Positions 7,370-14,291 of a DNA stretch of 38,615 nt are shown here, in pieces (positions within the stretch are counted from its first letter, which is position 1; every line of letters begins with the position of its first letter). Source of the stretch: Solihabitans fulvus (GTDB lineage: Bacteria > Actinomycetota > Actinomycetes > Mycobacteriales > Pseudonocardiaceae). The stretch covers positions 1 through 38,615 of the forward strand of contig NZ_VUOB01000052.1 of NCBI RefSeq assembly GCF_008386585.1, in the 5' to 3' direction. The notes beneath the pieces are model-generated. The model did not search any database and was not told the origin of the DNA. It worked only from the letters and a program-made list of their open reading frames with translations. A program made the translations under genes and the position numbers.

Positions 7370-8806
7370 TCATACCGGGACTTTCGTTGGGGCGGTGTCG
7401 AGGATGGCGGCGGTGCGCTCGGCGGTCGTGCGGGCCCACCGTCCCGTGGTGAGGATACCGAGTGCCAGCACCGCGAGTCCGCAGCCGGTGATGATCCACC
7501 AGCCGAGGTGGCTGTTCGCGGTGAACTCCGCGCCGAGCTGCCCGTGCAGCTGGCCGGTGACCAGCGAGCCGATGACGGCCACGCCGAGGGACTGGCCGAC
7601 CTGGCGGCTGGTCGAGGCGACGGCGGCGGCGACGCCGGCCTGGGCGCGCGGCATGCCGGACACCGCCGTGTTGGTGACGGGCGCGTTGAGCATGCCGAAG
7701 CCGAGCCCGAACACGACGTAGCTCGGTATCAGCCAGCCGATCGGCACGTCGGTGGTCAGTCCGGTGAGCAGCGCCGTGCTGGTCGCCATCGCGATGCCGG
7801 CGACCAGCAGCGGGAGACGTGGCCCCCTGCTGCCGACGATGCGGCCGGAGATCGGCGCGAACACCATGCTCATCGCCGCCATCGGCAGGGTGGCCAGCCC
7901 GGCGTGCAGGGGGGAGAGGCCGCGCACCTCCTGGAGGTAGAGCGTGTTGAGGAACAGGAACCCGCTCAGCGCCGCGAAGCCGGACACGGCGATCAGGGTG
8001 GCCCCGGAGAACGGCGCGCTGCGGAAGAACCTCAGGTCCAGCAACGGGTCAGCGCGTCGCGGCTCGTAGCCGAGCAGGCCGACGACGGCGATCGCGGACA
8101 GCGCGAAGCAGCCGAGGATCTTGGCCGAGCCCCAGCCCGACCCCGGGCCCTCGATGATCCCGTAGGTGAGCGCGGCGAGCGCGACGATGACCAGCAGCTG
8201 CCCGACCGGGTCGGGGCGGCGCGGGCGCGGCGCGCGCGACTCCGGCACGAACAGCGCGGTCAGCAGCAGCGCGCCGAGCCCGACCGGGACGTTGATCCAG
8301 AAGATCGCCCGCCAGCCGATCGAGTCGACCAGCGTGCCGCCGACGACGGGACCGAGCGCCATGCTGATGCCGGCGACGGCGGCCCACATGCCGATGGCGC
8401 GAGCTCGCTCCGCCGCCTTGGTGAAGGTGTTGGTGATGATCGACATGGCCACCGGGTTGAGCATGGAGCCGCCGATGGCCTGCACCATCCGGAAGACCAC
8501 GAGCAGGCCGATGTTGGGGGCCACGCTGCACAGCAGCGAGCCGATGGTGAACACCACGAGGCCGGTCTGGAAGGTGCGCCGCCTGCCGATGCGGTCCGCC
8601 GTGGAGCCGGACAGCATGAGCAGGCTGGCCAGCGTCAGCGTGTAGGCGTCGACGGTCCACTGGAGTCCGGAGACCGAGGCGTGCAGGTCGCGCTGGATCG
8701 ACGGCAGCGCGATGTTCACGATCGTGTTGTCCAGGCCGACGATGAACAGGCTCAGGCAACAGATCGTGAGGATCAGCAGACGTCGTCGGCGAGTCAGTTC
8801 TGGCAC
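7370..8806 (-). CDS. MFS drug efflux transporter, DHA2 (EmrB/QacA) type
   Basis: 478 aa with about 14 membrane helices. Family motifs are visible: LDNTIVNIALPSIQRDL in helix 1 (the DHA2 motif D1), then GSTADRIGRRRTF (motif A) and MSIITNTFTKAAERARAIGMWAAVAGISMALGPVVGG (motif C). It should export hydrophobic drugs or secondary metabolites by proton antiport. An upstream ATG at 8851 lies inside the operator dyads, so I prefer the GTG at 8806, which has GAGG at a 5-nt spacing; a GTG at 8812 is also possible. It heads an operon with the MarR regulator and a Pr6Pr membrane protein. Confidence 0.92.
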   Translation of the reverse strand: MPELTRRRRLLILTICCLSLFIVGLDNTIVNIALPSIQRDLHASVSGLQWTVDAYTLTLASLLMLSGSTADRIGRRRTFQTGLVVFTIGSLLCSVAPNIGLLVVFRMVQAIGGSMLNPVAMSIITNTFTKAAERARAIGMWAAVAGISMALGPVVGGTLVDSIGWRAIFWINVPVGLGALLLTALFVPESRAPRPRRPDPVGQLLVIVALAALTYGIIEGPGSGWGSAKILGCFALSAIAVVGLLGYEPRRADPLLDLRFFRSAPFSGATLIAVSGFAALSGFLFLNTLYLQEVRGLSPLHAGLATLPMAAMSMVFAPISGRIVGSRGPRLPLLVAGIAMATSTALLTGLTTDVPIGWLIPSYVVFGLGFGMLNAPVTNTAVSGMPRAQAGVAAAVASTSRQVGQSLGVAVIGSLVTGQLHGQLGAEFTANSHLGWWIITGCGLAVLALGILTTGRWARTTAERTAAILDTAPTKVPV

Positions 8807-8817
8807 GGTCACCTCAA

Positions 8818-8854
8818 TAGTTGTACGTCTATAACGTTTGTAACCGTACAACTA
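8818..8854. promoter_or_regulatory. paired dyads upstream of the MFS-marR operon (probable MarR operator)
   Basis: TAGTTGTACG (8818-8827) is perfectly complementary to CGTACAACTA (8845-8854). The stretch can also be read as two adjacent imperfect palindromes, GTTGTA-CGTC-TATAAC (8820-8835) and GTTTGTA...GTACAAC (8836-8852). It lies directly ahead of the exporter start codon, where a MarR repressor would block transcription. Confidence 0.6.
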
Positions 8855-8867
8855 AATCGTAGCGCGC

Positions 8868-8891
8868 GCGGAGTGACCGCGGTCACTCCGC
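8868..8891. promoter_or_regulatory. 24-bp perfect palindrome in the divergent promoter region
   Basis: GCGGAGTGACCG is followed immediately by its exact reverse complement CGGTCACTCCGC, with no loop. A partial second copy, AGTGACCGCGATGACCT, lies at 8918-8934. The site sits between the MFS operon and the DinB gene and looks like a dimer-binding operator. The cognate regulator cannot be told from sequence. Confidence 0.5.
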
Positions 8892-8973
8892 AAACTCGCT
8901 AGACATTGAGGACCGAAAGTGACCGCGATGACCTCTAGCGTTGTTCTCAACGAAGCCGATGAGAGGACATCCG

Positions 8974-9495
8974 ATGCCGACCGTGGTGCCAGGCGAGACC
9001 GCCGAGCTCGACCAGCTGCTCCAGTACCTCGAGGCGCAGCGGGGCGGCCTGCGTCGGTCCGTGCACAACCTGACCGACGAGCAGGCGGCGGCGCGGCCGA
9101 CCGTCAGCGCGCTGACGCTCGGCGGCCTGATCAAGCACGCCGCCCGGTGCGAACGGGGCTGGGTCGCGATCATGGTCGGGCAGCCGGAGCCGTCGCGGGC
9201 CAACGACTGGGTGAGCGAGTTTCGGATGGAGGACGGCGAGACGCTGGCCGGCCTGCTCGACCTCTACGCGGAGGTGGCCAAGGCGACCGAGGTGGCCGTT
9301 CGCGGGCTGCCGAGCCTGGACGTCACGGTGTCGCTGCCGGAGGCTCCCTGGTTCCCCAAGGAGGACCGGTCGGCGCGCTGGATCCTGCTGCACCTGATCG
9401 AGGAGGCGGCCAGGCACTCCGGCCACGCCGACATCCTCCGCGAGACGCTGGACGGCGCCACCGCCTTCGAGCTGGTCGCCGCCGTCAATGGCTGA
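8974..9495 (+). CDS. DinB/DUF664-family protein (mycothiol-dependent type)
   Basis: 173 aa four-helix-bundle protein of the DinB superfamily, DUF664 branch. Probable metal-binding histidines are in LIKHAARCERGW and in LLHLIEEAARHSGHADILRE; the latter is the signature of this group. Actinobacterial relatives are thought to be mycothiol-dependent transferases or detoxification enzymes, but this one is not characterised. The ATG at 8974 has GAGAGG 8 nt upstream. An in-frame ATG further upstream (8941) has no ribosome-binding site. It ends at a large inverted repeat shared with the convergent dehydrogenase. Confidence 0.88.
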   Translation: MPTVVPGETAELDQLLQYLEAQRGGLRRSVHNLTDEQAAARPTVSALTLGGLIKHAARCERGWVAIMVGQPEPSRANDWVSEFRMEDGETLAGLLDLYAEVAKATEVAVRGLPSLDVTVSLPEAPWFPKEDRSARWILLHLIEEAARHSGHADILRETLDGATAFELVAAVNG

Positions 9496-9499
9496 CCGC

Positions 9500-9559
9500 G
9501 ATGTCATGAAGGGTCCCTTCAAGGCACCCCCAGCGTCCTGAAGGGCCCTTCATGACATC
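9500..9559. terminator. nested inverted repeat between convergent genes (probable bidirectional terminator)
   Basis: The left arm (9500-9521) begins GATGTCATGAAGGG and the right arm (9539-9559) is its reverse complement with one T bulged. Each arm is itself palindromic: TGAAGGGTCCCTTCA and TGAAGGGCCCTTCA. So either one long hairpin or two short ones can form. It begins 5 nt after the DinB stop and ends 5 nt before the dehydrogenase stop. Confidence 0.72.
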
Positions 9560-9563
9560 CGGG

Positions 9564-10544
9564 TCAGGGGTGCAGCACGACCTTGCCGACCGTGCCCCTG
9601 CTCTCCAGCGCGCGGTGCGCCTCGGCGGCCTGCGCCAGCGGGAAGGCCGTGCCAGCCAACGGAACCAGCTCGCCGGCCGCCACCGCGGCCAGCGCCCTGT
9701 CCTCCAGCGCGCGGATGCCGCCGAGCTTGTCGAACAGCGCGATGCCGAGCGCCCCGGAGGCCGTCACGGACCGGCTGACGAGGTCGATGGAGGTCAGCTG
9801 CACCGGCTCGCCGGAGGACCAACCGAAGATCAGCAGCCGCCCGCCAGCGCCGAGCAGCTCGAACGCGCTCCGGCCGATGGCGCCGCCGACGCCGTCCAGC
9901 ACCACCGTCACCTCGCGGCCGTCGAGCGCGTCGCGGACGGCCTGCGGCCAGTCCGGCTCGGTGTAGTCCACCGCGACGGTGGCGCCGAGCTCCCGCACCT
10001 TGGCGATCTTCTCCTGGCCGCCCGCGACGCCGACCACGGTCGCGCCGGCGTTGCGGCCGGCCTGCACGAGCAGGTTGCCGATGCCGCCCGCTGCGGCCGT
10101 CACCAGCACCACGTCGTCGGCGGAGAGGTTCGCCAAGGCGAGGATGCCCATCGTGGTGCGGCCGGTGCCGATCATCGCGACGGCCGTGTCCTCGGTCAGG
10201 TCGTCCGGCAGCTCGTGCAGCGAGTCGACCGAGGCGACCGCGAGCTCGGCGTATCCGCTGCTGGCCATGCCGAGATGGCCGACGACCCGCTTGCCGAGCC
10301 AGCTCGGGTCGACCCCGTCGCCGAGCGCGTCGACCCGCCCGGCGACCTCGCGGCCGGGGATCGCCGGCAGCTCGGGGGCCGGGAACGGTCCCCGCTGCCC
10401 CGCCCGGATCGTGGTGTCGACCAGGTGGACGCCGGCGGCGGCGACCGCGATGCGCACCTGGCCGGTGCCGGGCTCGGGGTCGGCGACCGACTCGTAGCGC
10501 AGGTTCTCCGCGGGACCGAACTCGTGCAGTCTGATTGCGTGCAT
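9564..10544 (-). CDS. MDR-family dehydrogenase, quinone oxidoreductase-like
   Basis: 326 aa. It is a medium-chain dehydrogenase/reductase: GroES-like N-terminus (IPGREVAGRVDALGDGV) and a Rossmann domain with VLVTAAAGGIGNLLVQAGRNAGATVVG, the AAxGGxG NADPH-binding loop of quinone oxidoreductases. The structural-zinc cysteines of true alcohol dehydrogenases are absent, so it is likely an NADPH:quinone or enone reductase. The ATG at 10544 has no Shine-Dalgarno. A promoter ending about 7 nt before it suggests a leaderless transcript. Regulation by a MerR-type redox sensor is likely from the operator in that promoter. Confidence 0.9.
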   Translation of the reverse strand: MHAIRLHEFGPAENLRYESVADPEPGTGQVRIAVAAAGVHLVDTTIRAGQRGPFPAPELPAIPGREVAGRVDALGDGVDPSWLGKRVVGHLGMASSGYAELAVASVDSLHELPDDLTEDTAVAMIGTGRTTMGILALANLSADDVVLVTAAAGGIGNLLVQAGRNAGATVVGVAGGQEKIAKVRELGATVAVDYTEPDWPQAVRDALDGREVTVVLDGVGGAIGRSAFELLGAGGRLLIFGWSSGEPVQLTSIDLVSRSVTASGALGIALFDKLGGIRALEDRALAAVAAGELVPLAGTAFPLAQAAEAHRALESRGTVGKVVLHP

Positions 10545-10551
10545 GCGCGCG

Positions 10552-10582
10552 ACGCTACGAGCTCTAGCTAACTGGAGGTCAA
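10552..10582 (-). promoter_or_regulatory. MerR/SoxR-type promoter of the dehydrogenase gene
   Basis: Read on the minus strand, TTGACC (10577-10582) and TAGCGT (10552-10557) are separated by 19 bp, the overlong spacer that MerR-family activators correct. The spacer holds CCTCCAGTTAGCTAGAGC (10561-10578), which matches 14 of 18 positions of the SoxR box CCTCAAGTTAACTTGAGG. Transcription should begin at or next to the ATG. No merR-type gene is in the window. Confidence 0.6.
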
Positions 10583-10583
10583 C

Positions 10584-11477
10584 TCAGTTCTGCAACGGCA
10601 TCAGCTCGGTGGTGAAGCCGTCGAGGAACTCGCCGAAGGCCGGCGAGGTCGCCGACGGCACGATCACGAACTTGCTCAGCCCGGCCTCGACGTACTGCTC
10701 GACGAGCCTGCGCGCGTCCGACCAGCTGTGCGCGACGAGCTCGGCCGGGTCGAGATCCGGCTGCCGCTCGCGGATCGCGGCCGCCAACGCCGGCGGGATC
10801 CCGTCGGTGGCCAGCACGAGCGTGCAGCCGAAGTGGTCCTCCTCGATCTCGCGCCCGGCCTCGGCCGCCGCGGCCTGGATCGTCGCGCGACCCCGCGCGG
10901 CCTGCTGCGGGGTGACGAAGCTGGCCAGCCACCCGTCCGCCCAGCGGCCGATCCGGCGCAGCGCGGCCGGCGCGCTGCCGCCGAGCCACACGTCCAGAGG
11001 TTTGGCCGGAAGGGGGCCGACGCCCGCGTCCTCGATGTCGAAGAACGTGCCGTGGTGGTTGACCCGCTCCTGCCGCAGGGCCTTGCGCAACACCTGGATC
11101 GACTCGTCGAACACGGCCCCGCGCTGGCCGGTCGGGATGGGGAACAGGCCGCGCTCGCGCCGCCGCGCCGGCTGGAGGCCGAACACGGGCAGCACCCGGC
11201 GCGGCGCGAGTCCGGCGAGCGAGGCCAGCTGCTTGGCGACCAGCATCGGGTGCCGCCCCGGCAGGACGGCGACGCCGGTGCCGACCTTCAGCCGGGTCGT
11301 GCGGGACAGGGCGTAGGCCATGCCGACGAACGGATCGACCTGGTGGGAGAGCACCACCTCGGAAAGCCACACCGAGTCGACACCGGCGGCCTCGAGCTGG
11401 TCGATCGCGTCCGCGAATCCCGTCGGCCCGACACCGGCGCCGAGCCCCACTCCGATTCGTATCTTCACCCTGCCCAT
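10584..11477 (-). CDS. LLM-class (F420-type) flavin-dependent oxidoreductase
   Basis: 297 aa luciferase-like TIM-barrel protein. Typical segments are IRIGVGLGAGVGPTGFADAIDQLEAAGVDSVWLSE at the start, TTRLKVGTGVAVLPGRHPMLVAKQLASL, and KPLDVWLGGSAPAALRRIGRWADGWL. Actinobacterial relatives use F420 or FMN to reduce or oxidise small molecules; the substrate is unknown. The start is either the ATG at 11477 (used) or a GTG at 11468 beginning VKIRIGVG. It lies upstream of the dehydrogenase on the same strand, but the dehydrogenase has its own promoter in the 39-bp gap. Confidence 0.88.
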   Translation of the reverse strand: MGRVKIRIGVGLGAGVGPTGFADAIDQLEAAGVDSVWLSEVVLSHQVDPFVGMAYALSRTTRLKVGTGVAVLPGRHPMLVAKQLASLAGLAPRRVLPVFGLQPARRRERGLFPIPTGQRGAVFDESIQVLRKALRQERVNHHGTFFDIEDAGVGPLPAKPLDVWLGGSAPAALRRIGRWADGWLASFVTPQQAARGRATIQAAAAEAGREIEEDHFGCTLVLATDGIPPALAAAIRERQPDLDPAELVAHSWSDARRLVEQYVEAGLSKFVIVPSATSPAFGEFLDGFTTELMPLQN

Positions 11478-11540
11478 GCTGCCGCACCGCGCGCCCCACC
11501 GGGTCGGCTGCCGCTGCCGGCCGCGCAACCGTTGGGCTGG

Positions 11541-11921
11541 CTAGGACGCGAACTGGTCCTCGGGTATCGGGCGCCGGCCGGCGAAGCCGACATCGCCGCG
11601 GTGGTACCAGGTCAGCGCGGACTCGCCCTCGATCCAGCACAGCAGCACCGCGACGCCGTCGAGCTCGGCGGGGAAGTCGACCAGCAGCGGCGCGAACCCC
11701 TTGAGTTCGGCGCCGGTGTGCTGCACGACGGTCATCAGCTCATCCAGCCTCGCCTGCGCCGCCTTCAGTTCGGGCAGGCCGCCGAGCCTCGTCGTCCGTT
11801 CCCCGCTGGCCAGGTCGGCGGCCAGCTCCGCCGCGTCCGCGCGGACCGCGACCAGCTCGTCGAGCACCGGCCGAAGCCTGGTCAGCTCGGCCCGCGCCTC
11901 CGCAGCGGTGAACAGCGTCAC
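11541..11921 (-). CDS. DUF2203-family protein
   Basis: 126 aa. It begins TLFTAAEARAELTRLRPVLDELV and ends DGVAVLLCWIEGESALTWYHRGDVGFAGRRPI, the conserved C-terminal block of DUF2203 proteins. The middle is a two-helix, coiled-coil-like stretch. The GTG start at 11921 is supported by AGGAG 8 nt upstream; a longer frame extending to 12254 would run antisense through the ArsR gene. Cytoplasmic, function not known. Confidence 0.85.
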   Translation of the reverse strand: MTLFTAAEARAELTRLRPVLDELVAVRADAAELAADLASGERTTRLGGLPELKAAQARLDELMTVVQHTGAELKGFAPLLVDFPAELDGVAVLLCWIEGESALTWYHRGDVGFAGRRPIPEDQFAS

Positions 11922-11978
11922 TGTCGGTCTCCTGCCGTGCGCTCCATGAGTCGAGCGTGCCATAGCCGCTAGTGCCGA

Positions 11979-12008
11979 TTGACATGTGACCAAATGGTCA
12001 CATAAATT
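11979..12008 (+). promoter_or_regulatory. promoter and operator of the ArsR-SRPBCC operon
   Basis: TTGACA (11979-11984) and TAAATT (12003-12008) are spaced by 18 bp. The near-perfect palindrome ATGTGACCAAATGGTCACAT (11984-12003) exactly fills the spacer. A repressor bound there would block RNA polymerase. The expected start of transcription coincides with the GTG at 12015, so the mRNA is probably leaderless. Confidence 0.75.
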
Positions 12009-12014
12009 GGTCGA

Positions 12015-12335
12015 GTGGCAGACGACGACCGGGTGTTCAAGGCGTTGGCCGATCCCACCCGCCGCTTCCTGCTCGACTTGCTGTTCGCGCGGGACGGCCG
12101 CACGCTCACCGAGCTCGAGTCCGAGCTGGCGATGTCGCGCTTCGGCGTGATGAAGCACCTGCGGGTGCTGGAGGAGGCCGGCCTCGTCGTCGCCCGTCGC
12201 TCGGGTCGGGAGAAGCTGCACTTCCTGAACCCGGTGCCGATCAGGCTCATTCACGACCGCTGGATCGACAAGTACACGGAGGGCCGGACTTCGGCCCTCG
12301 TGGACCTCAAGAACGAGTTGGAGGGAAAGCCATGA
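12015..12335 (+). CDS. ArsR/SmtB-family transcriptional regulator
   Basis: 106 aa winged helix. Visible segments are DDRVFKALADPTRRFLLDLLFARDGRTLTELESELAMSRFGVMKHLRVLEEAGLVVARRSGREKLHFLNPVPIR. This subgroup, always found next to SRPBCC proteins, lacks the metal-binding cysteines of ArsR itself and probably senses another signal. The start is GTG, without a Shine-Dalgarno. It likely represses its own operon through the palindrome at 11984-12003. Its stop overlaps the next start codon (ATGA), coupling the two genes. Confidence 0.92.
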   Translation: MADDDRVFKALADPTRRFLLDLLFARDGRTLTELESELAMSRFGVMKHLRVLEEAGLVVARRSGREKLHFLNPVPIRLIHDRWIDKYTEGRTSALVDLKNELEGKP

Positions 12336-12829
12336 CCGCGTCGAAGGAAATCACCGCGACCGTGCACGTCAGCCGGGTGTTCATCAGGGCGACGCCGGAG
12401 GCGGTCTGGAAGGCGATCACCGATCCCGAGTGGAACGGCAAGTACGGCTACCACTTCCGGGCGGACTACGACCTCCGGCCCGGCGGTGACTACCGCGTGC
12501 ACGCCAACGACGAGGCGCGGACGGCCGGCGCGCCCGAGGTGATGATCGACGGCGAGATCATCGAGAGCGACCCGCCGACCAAGCTCGTGCAGACCTGGCG
12601 GGCCCACTTCACCGAGGAGACCCTTGCGGAGGGATTCACCCGCCTCACCTGGGAACTCGAGCCGGAGGGTGACCTCACCAGGCTGACCGTCACGCACGAA
12701 CTGCCCGACGCGTCGGGCTTGGCCGTCTACGTCAGCGGCAACGCTCCTGAGGGTGCCGGCGGCGGCTGGCCCTTCATCCTCAGCGACCTCAAGACGCTGC
12801 TGGAAACCGGCAAGTCGTTCGCCAACTGA
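12332..12829 (+). CDS. SRPBCC (AHSA1-like) domain protein
   Basis: 165 aa. It has a START/Bet v1-like fold of the AHSA1 type: ATVHVSRVFIRATPEAVWKAITDPEWNGKYGYHFRADYDLRPGGDYRV at the N-terminus, and LTRLTVTHELPD then GGGWPFILSDLKTLLETGK at the C-terminus. Such proteins bind hydrophobic ligands; no reaction is known. It is co-transcribed with the ArsR regulator (4-bp overlap), the usual pairing in actinobacteria. Confidence 0.9.
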   Translation: MTASKEITATVHVSRVFIRATPEAVWKAITDPEWNGKYGYHFRADYDLRPGGDYRVHANDEARTAGAPEVMIDGEIIESDPPTKLVQTWRAHFTEETLAEGFTRLTWELEPEGDLTRLTVTHELPDASGLAVYVSGNAPEGAGGGWPFILSDLKTLLETGKSFAN

Positions 12830-12839
12830 GCCACCCGGT

Positions 12840-12866
12840 CCGGGGCAGGCGGATCCCCTGCCCCGG
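12840..12866. terminator. bidirectional terminator between SRPBCC gene and rnhA
   Basis: CCGGGGCAGG (12840-12849) pairs with CCTGCCCCGG (12857-12866) around a 7-nt loop. Flanking GAGCC (12828-12832) and GGCTC (12872-12876) could extend the structure. It lies between two convergent genes. Confidence 0.75.
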
Positions 12867-12904
12867 CACCCGGCTCACGCCGCAGGCTCCCCAGCGCCTC
12901 GCCC

Positions 12905-13480
12905 CTAGAACAGGCCGTCGTCCGCCTGATGCTGGGGGCCGGTCTCCGCCTTCCGTGCCTTGTGGGCCTCGGTCGACCTGCCCGGCTGCCCGACCCAGGT
13001 GCCGCCCTGCGCCTCGAGGGCTTCGCGCGCACCGCGCACGGCCAGCTTGTCCGCCCGCTCGTTCTCCGGGTGACCTGCGTGCCCCTTGACCCAGTGCCAC
13101 GCCACCTCGTGCGTCGCGACGGCGGCATCGAGCTGCTGCCACAGGTCGGCGTTCTTCACCGGTTGCCTCGCGCTGGTCTGCCAGCCGTTGCGCTTCCACT
13201 TGGGCAGCCAGGACGTGATGCCGTCCTTCACGTAGGAGCTGTCGGTGTAGAGCCGCACCACCGACGGCCGCGTCAGCGTCTCCAGCGCTCGGATGGCGGC
13301 CATCAGCTCCATCCGATTGTTCGTCGTGGTGTCGGGCTCGCTGCCGTAGAGGTCCTTCTCGTGGGCGCCGTAGCGCAGCACGGCGCCCCAGCCGCCGGGA
13401 CCGGGGTTAGGGCTGCACGCGCCGTCCGTGTAGATCTCCACCACCGGTCCGGACTCCTGATCAACCACGTCCGGAAACAT
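12905..13480 (-). CDS. rnhA: ribonuclease HI
   Basis: 191 aa. It degrades RNA in RNA-DNA hybrids. The four catalytic acidic residues are visible: Asp19 (YTDGACSPNPGPGGWG), Glu58 (NNRMELMA), Asp80 (LYTDSSYV) and Asp144 (ENERADKLA), with the mobile His134 in VKGHAGHPENE. The basic handle region WLPKWKRNGWQTS is present. A ~35-residue hydrophilic tail (GRSTEAHKARKAETGPQHQ) follows the domain. The start is taken at the ATG at 13480; GTG codons slightly downstream are alternatives. It lies 18 bp after the stop of an unknown anchored protein gene, so the two may be co-transcribed. Confidence 0.94.
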   Translation of the reverse strand: MFPDVVDQESGPVVEIYTDGACSPNPGPGGWGAVLRYGAHEKDLYGSEPDTTTNNRMELMAAIRALETLTRPSVVRLYTDSSYVKDGITSWLPKWKRNGWQTSARQPVKNADLWQQLDAAVATHEVAWHWVKGHAGHPENERADKLAVRGAREALEAQGGTWVGQPGRSTEAHKARKAETGPQHQADDGLF

Positions 13481-13498
13481 ATCGCTGTCCGAGGAACC

Positions 13499-14170
13499 TC
13501 ACAGCGGCGGCAGGACGACGGCGAGGTCCGCCACCTTGCCAAGCAGCGCGGCGGACGGCGCGCCCCGCACCGGCTCGGCCTCCGCGATCACGAACAGCGG
13601 GCCGTCCTGCCGGGACTTGTAGTGCTGACCGGTGAACCGGATGCCGCCCAGTTGCAGGGCCTCGATGTCGAATGGCGTCACGTCGCCGGTGCCGTAGGTG
13701 TCCTCGAGCTGTCGCAGCGCGTTCGCGTCGCCGGTTGAGGCCATCGTCACCCACCTGACGGACACCACGATGACGTCCCCCTGCGCGTCGGCGACCGCCG
13801 TCAGCAGCTGACTCAGCGAGTCACACGGCGTCCGCAGGAAGAACTGCTGCACCTGGCCGTAGGACTGCACGGCGCACCGAAGGTCGTGCGTGACGACCTT
13901 CTTGACCTCCCGCAGCGCTATCCGCTGCCACGCCTCGGCGGTGCTTTCCCGGTTCGCGGAGCCCTTGTTCTTCGCCGGATCCGCCTTGGCTCCCTGCTGA
14001 GCCGCCGAGTCGAGCGCCGCGCCGACCGACTCCGTCGCCGTCCCACCGCCTGCCGCGGCCATCAGCCCGGCCACCACGGCCGCCGCGACCACCGTTCCGC
14101 TCGCGCCCTTGCCCTTGCCCGGCCCGGGATCCGAGCCCCCGCCCGCGCCGCCGATCCGCCGGTCCGCCAC
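13499..14170 (-). CDS. hypothetical protein with N-terminal membrane anchor
   Basis: 223 aa, family not recognised. Residues 1-25 are Gly/Lys-rich and positively charged (MADRRIGGAGGGSDPGPGKGKG). One hydrophobic helix follows (TVVAAAVVAGLMAAAGGG), then an Ala/Lys linker and a soluble domain from about residue 75 (AWQRIALREVKKVVTHDLRCAVQSYGQVQQFFLRTPCDSLSQLL). The domain has two cysteines that could pair and ends in LLGKVADLAVVLPPL. Topology suggests a single-pass protein with its domain outside the membrane. It is immediately upstream of rnhA on the same strand. Confidence 0.7.
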   Translation of the reverse strand: MADRRIGGAGGGSDPGPGKGKGASGTVVAAAVVAGLMAAAGGGTATESVGAALDSAAQQGAKADPAKNKGSANRESTAEAWQRIALREVKKVVTHDLRCAVQSYGQVQQFFLRTPCDSLSQLLTAVADAQGDVIVVSVRWVTMASTGDANALRQLEDTYGTGDVTPFDIEALQLGGIRFTGQHYKSRQDGPLFVIAEAEPVRGAPSAALLGKVADLAVVLPPL

Positions 14171-14291
14171 GCTGCGCCTCCCTCGGTCGAGGAGTCACAC
14201 TGTCTAGCGGCAACACCGGGACGCAGGGGCGACTACGAGGCGGAAGCACACGAACGGCCCAGCCGGGCGCGGTGCCGGCGCCGTCCGTGCC

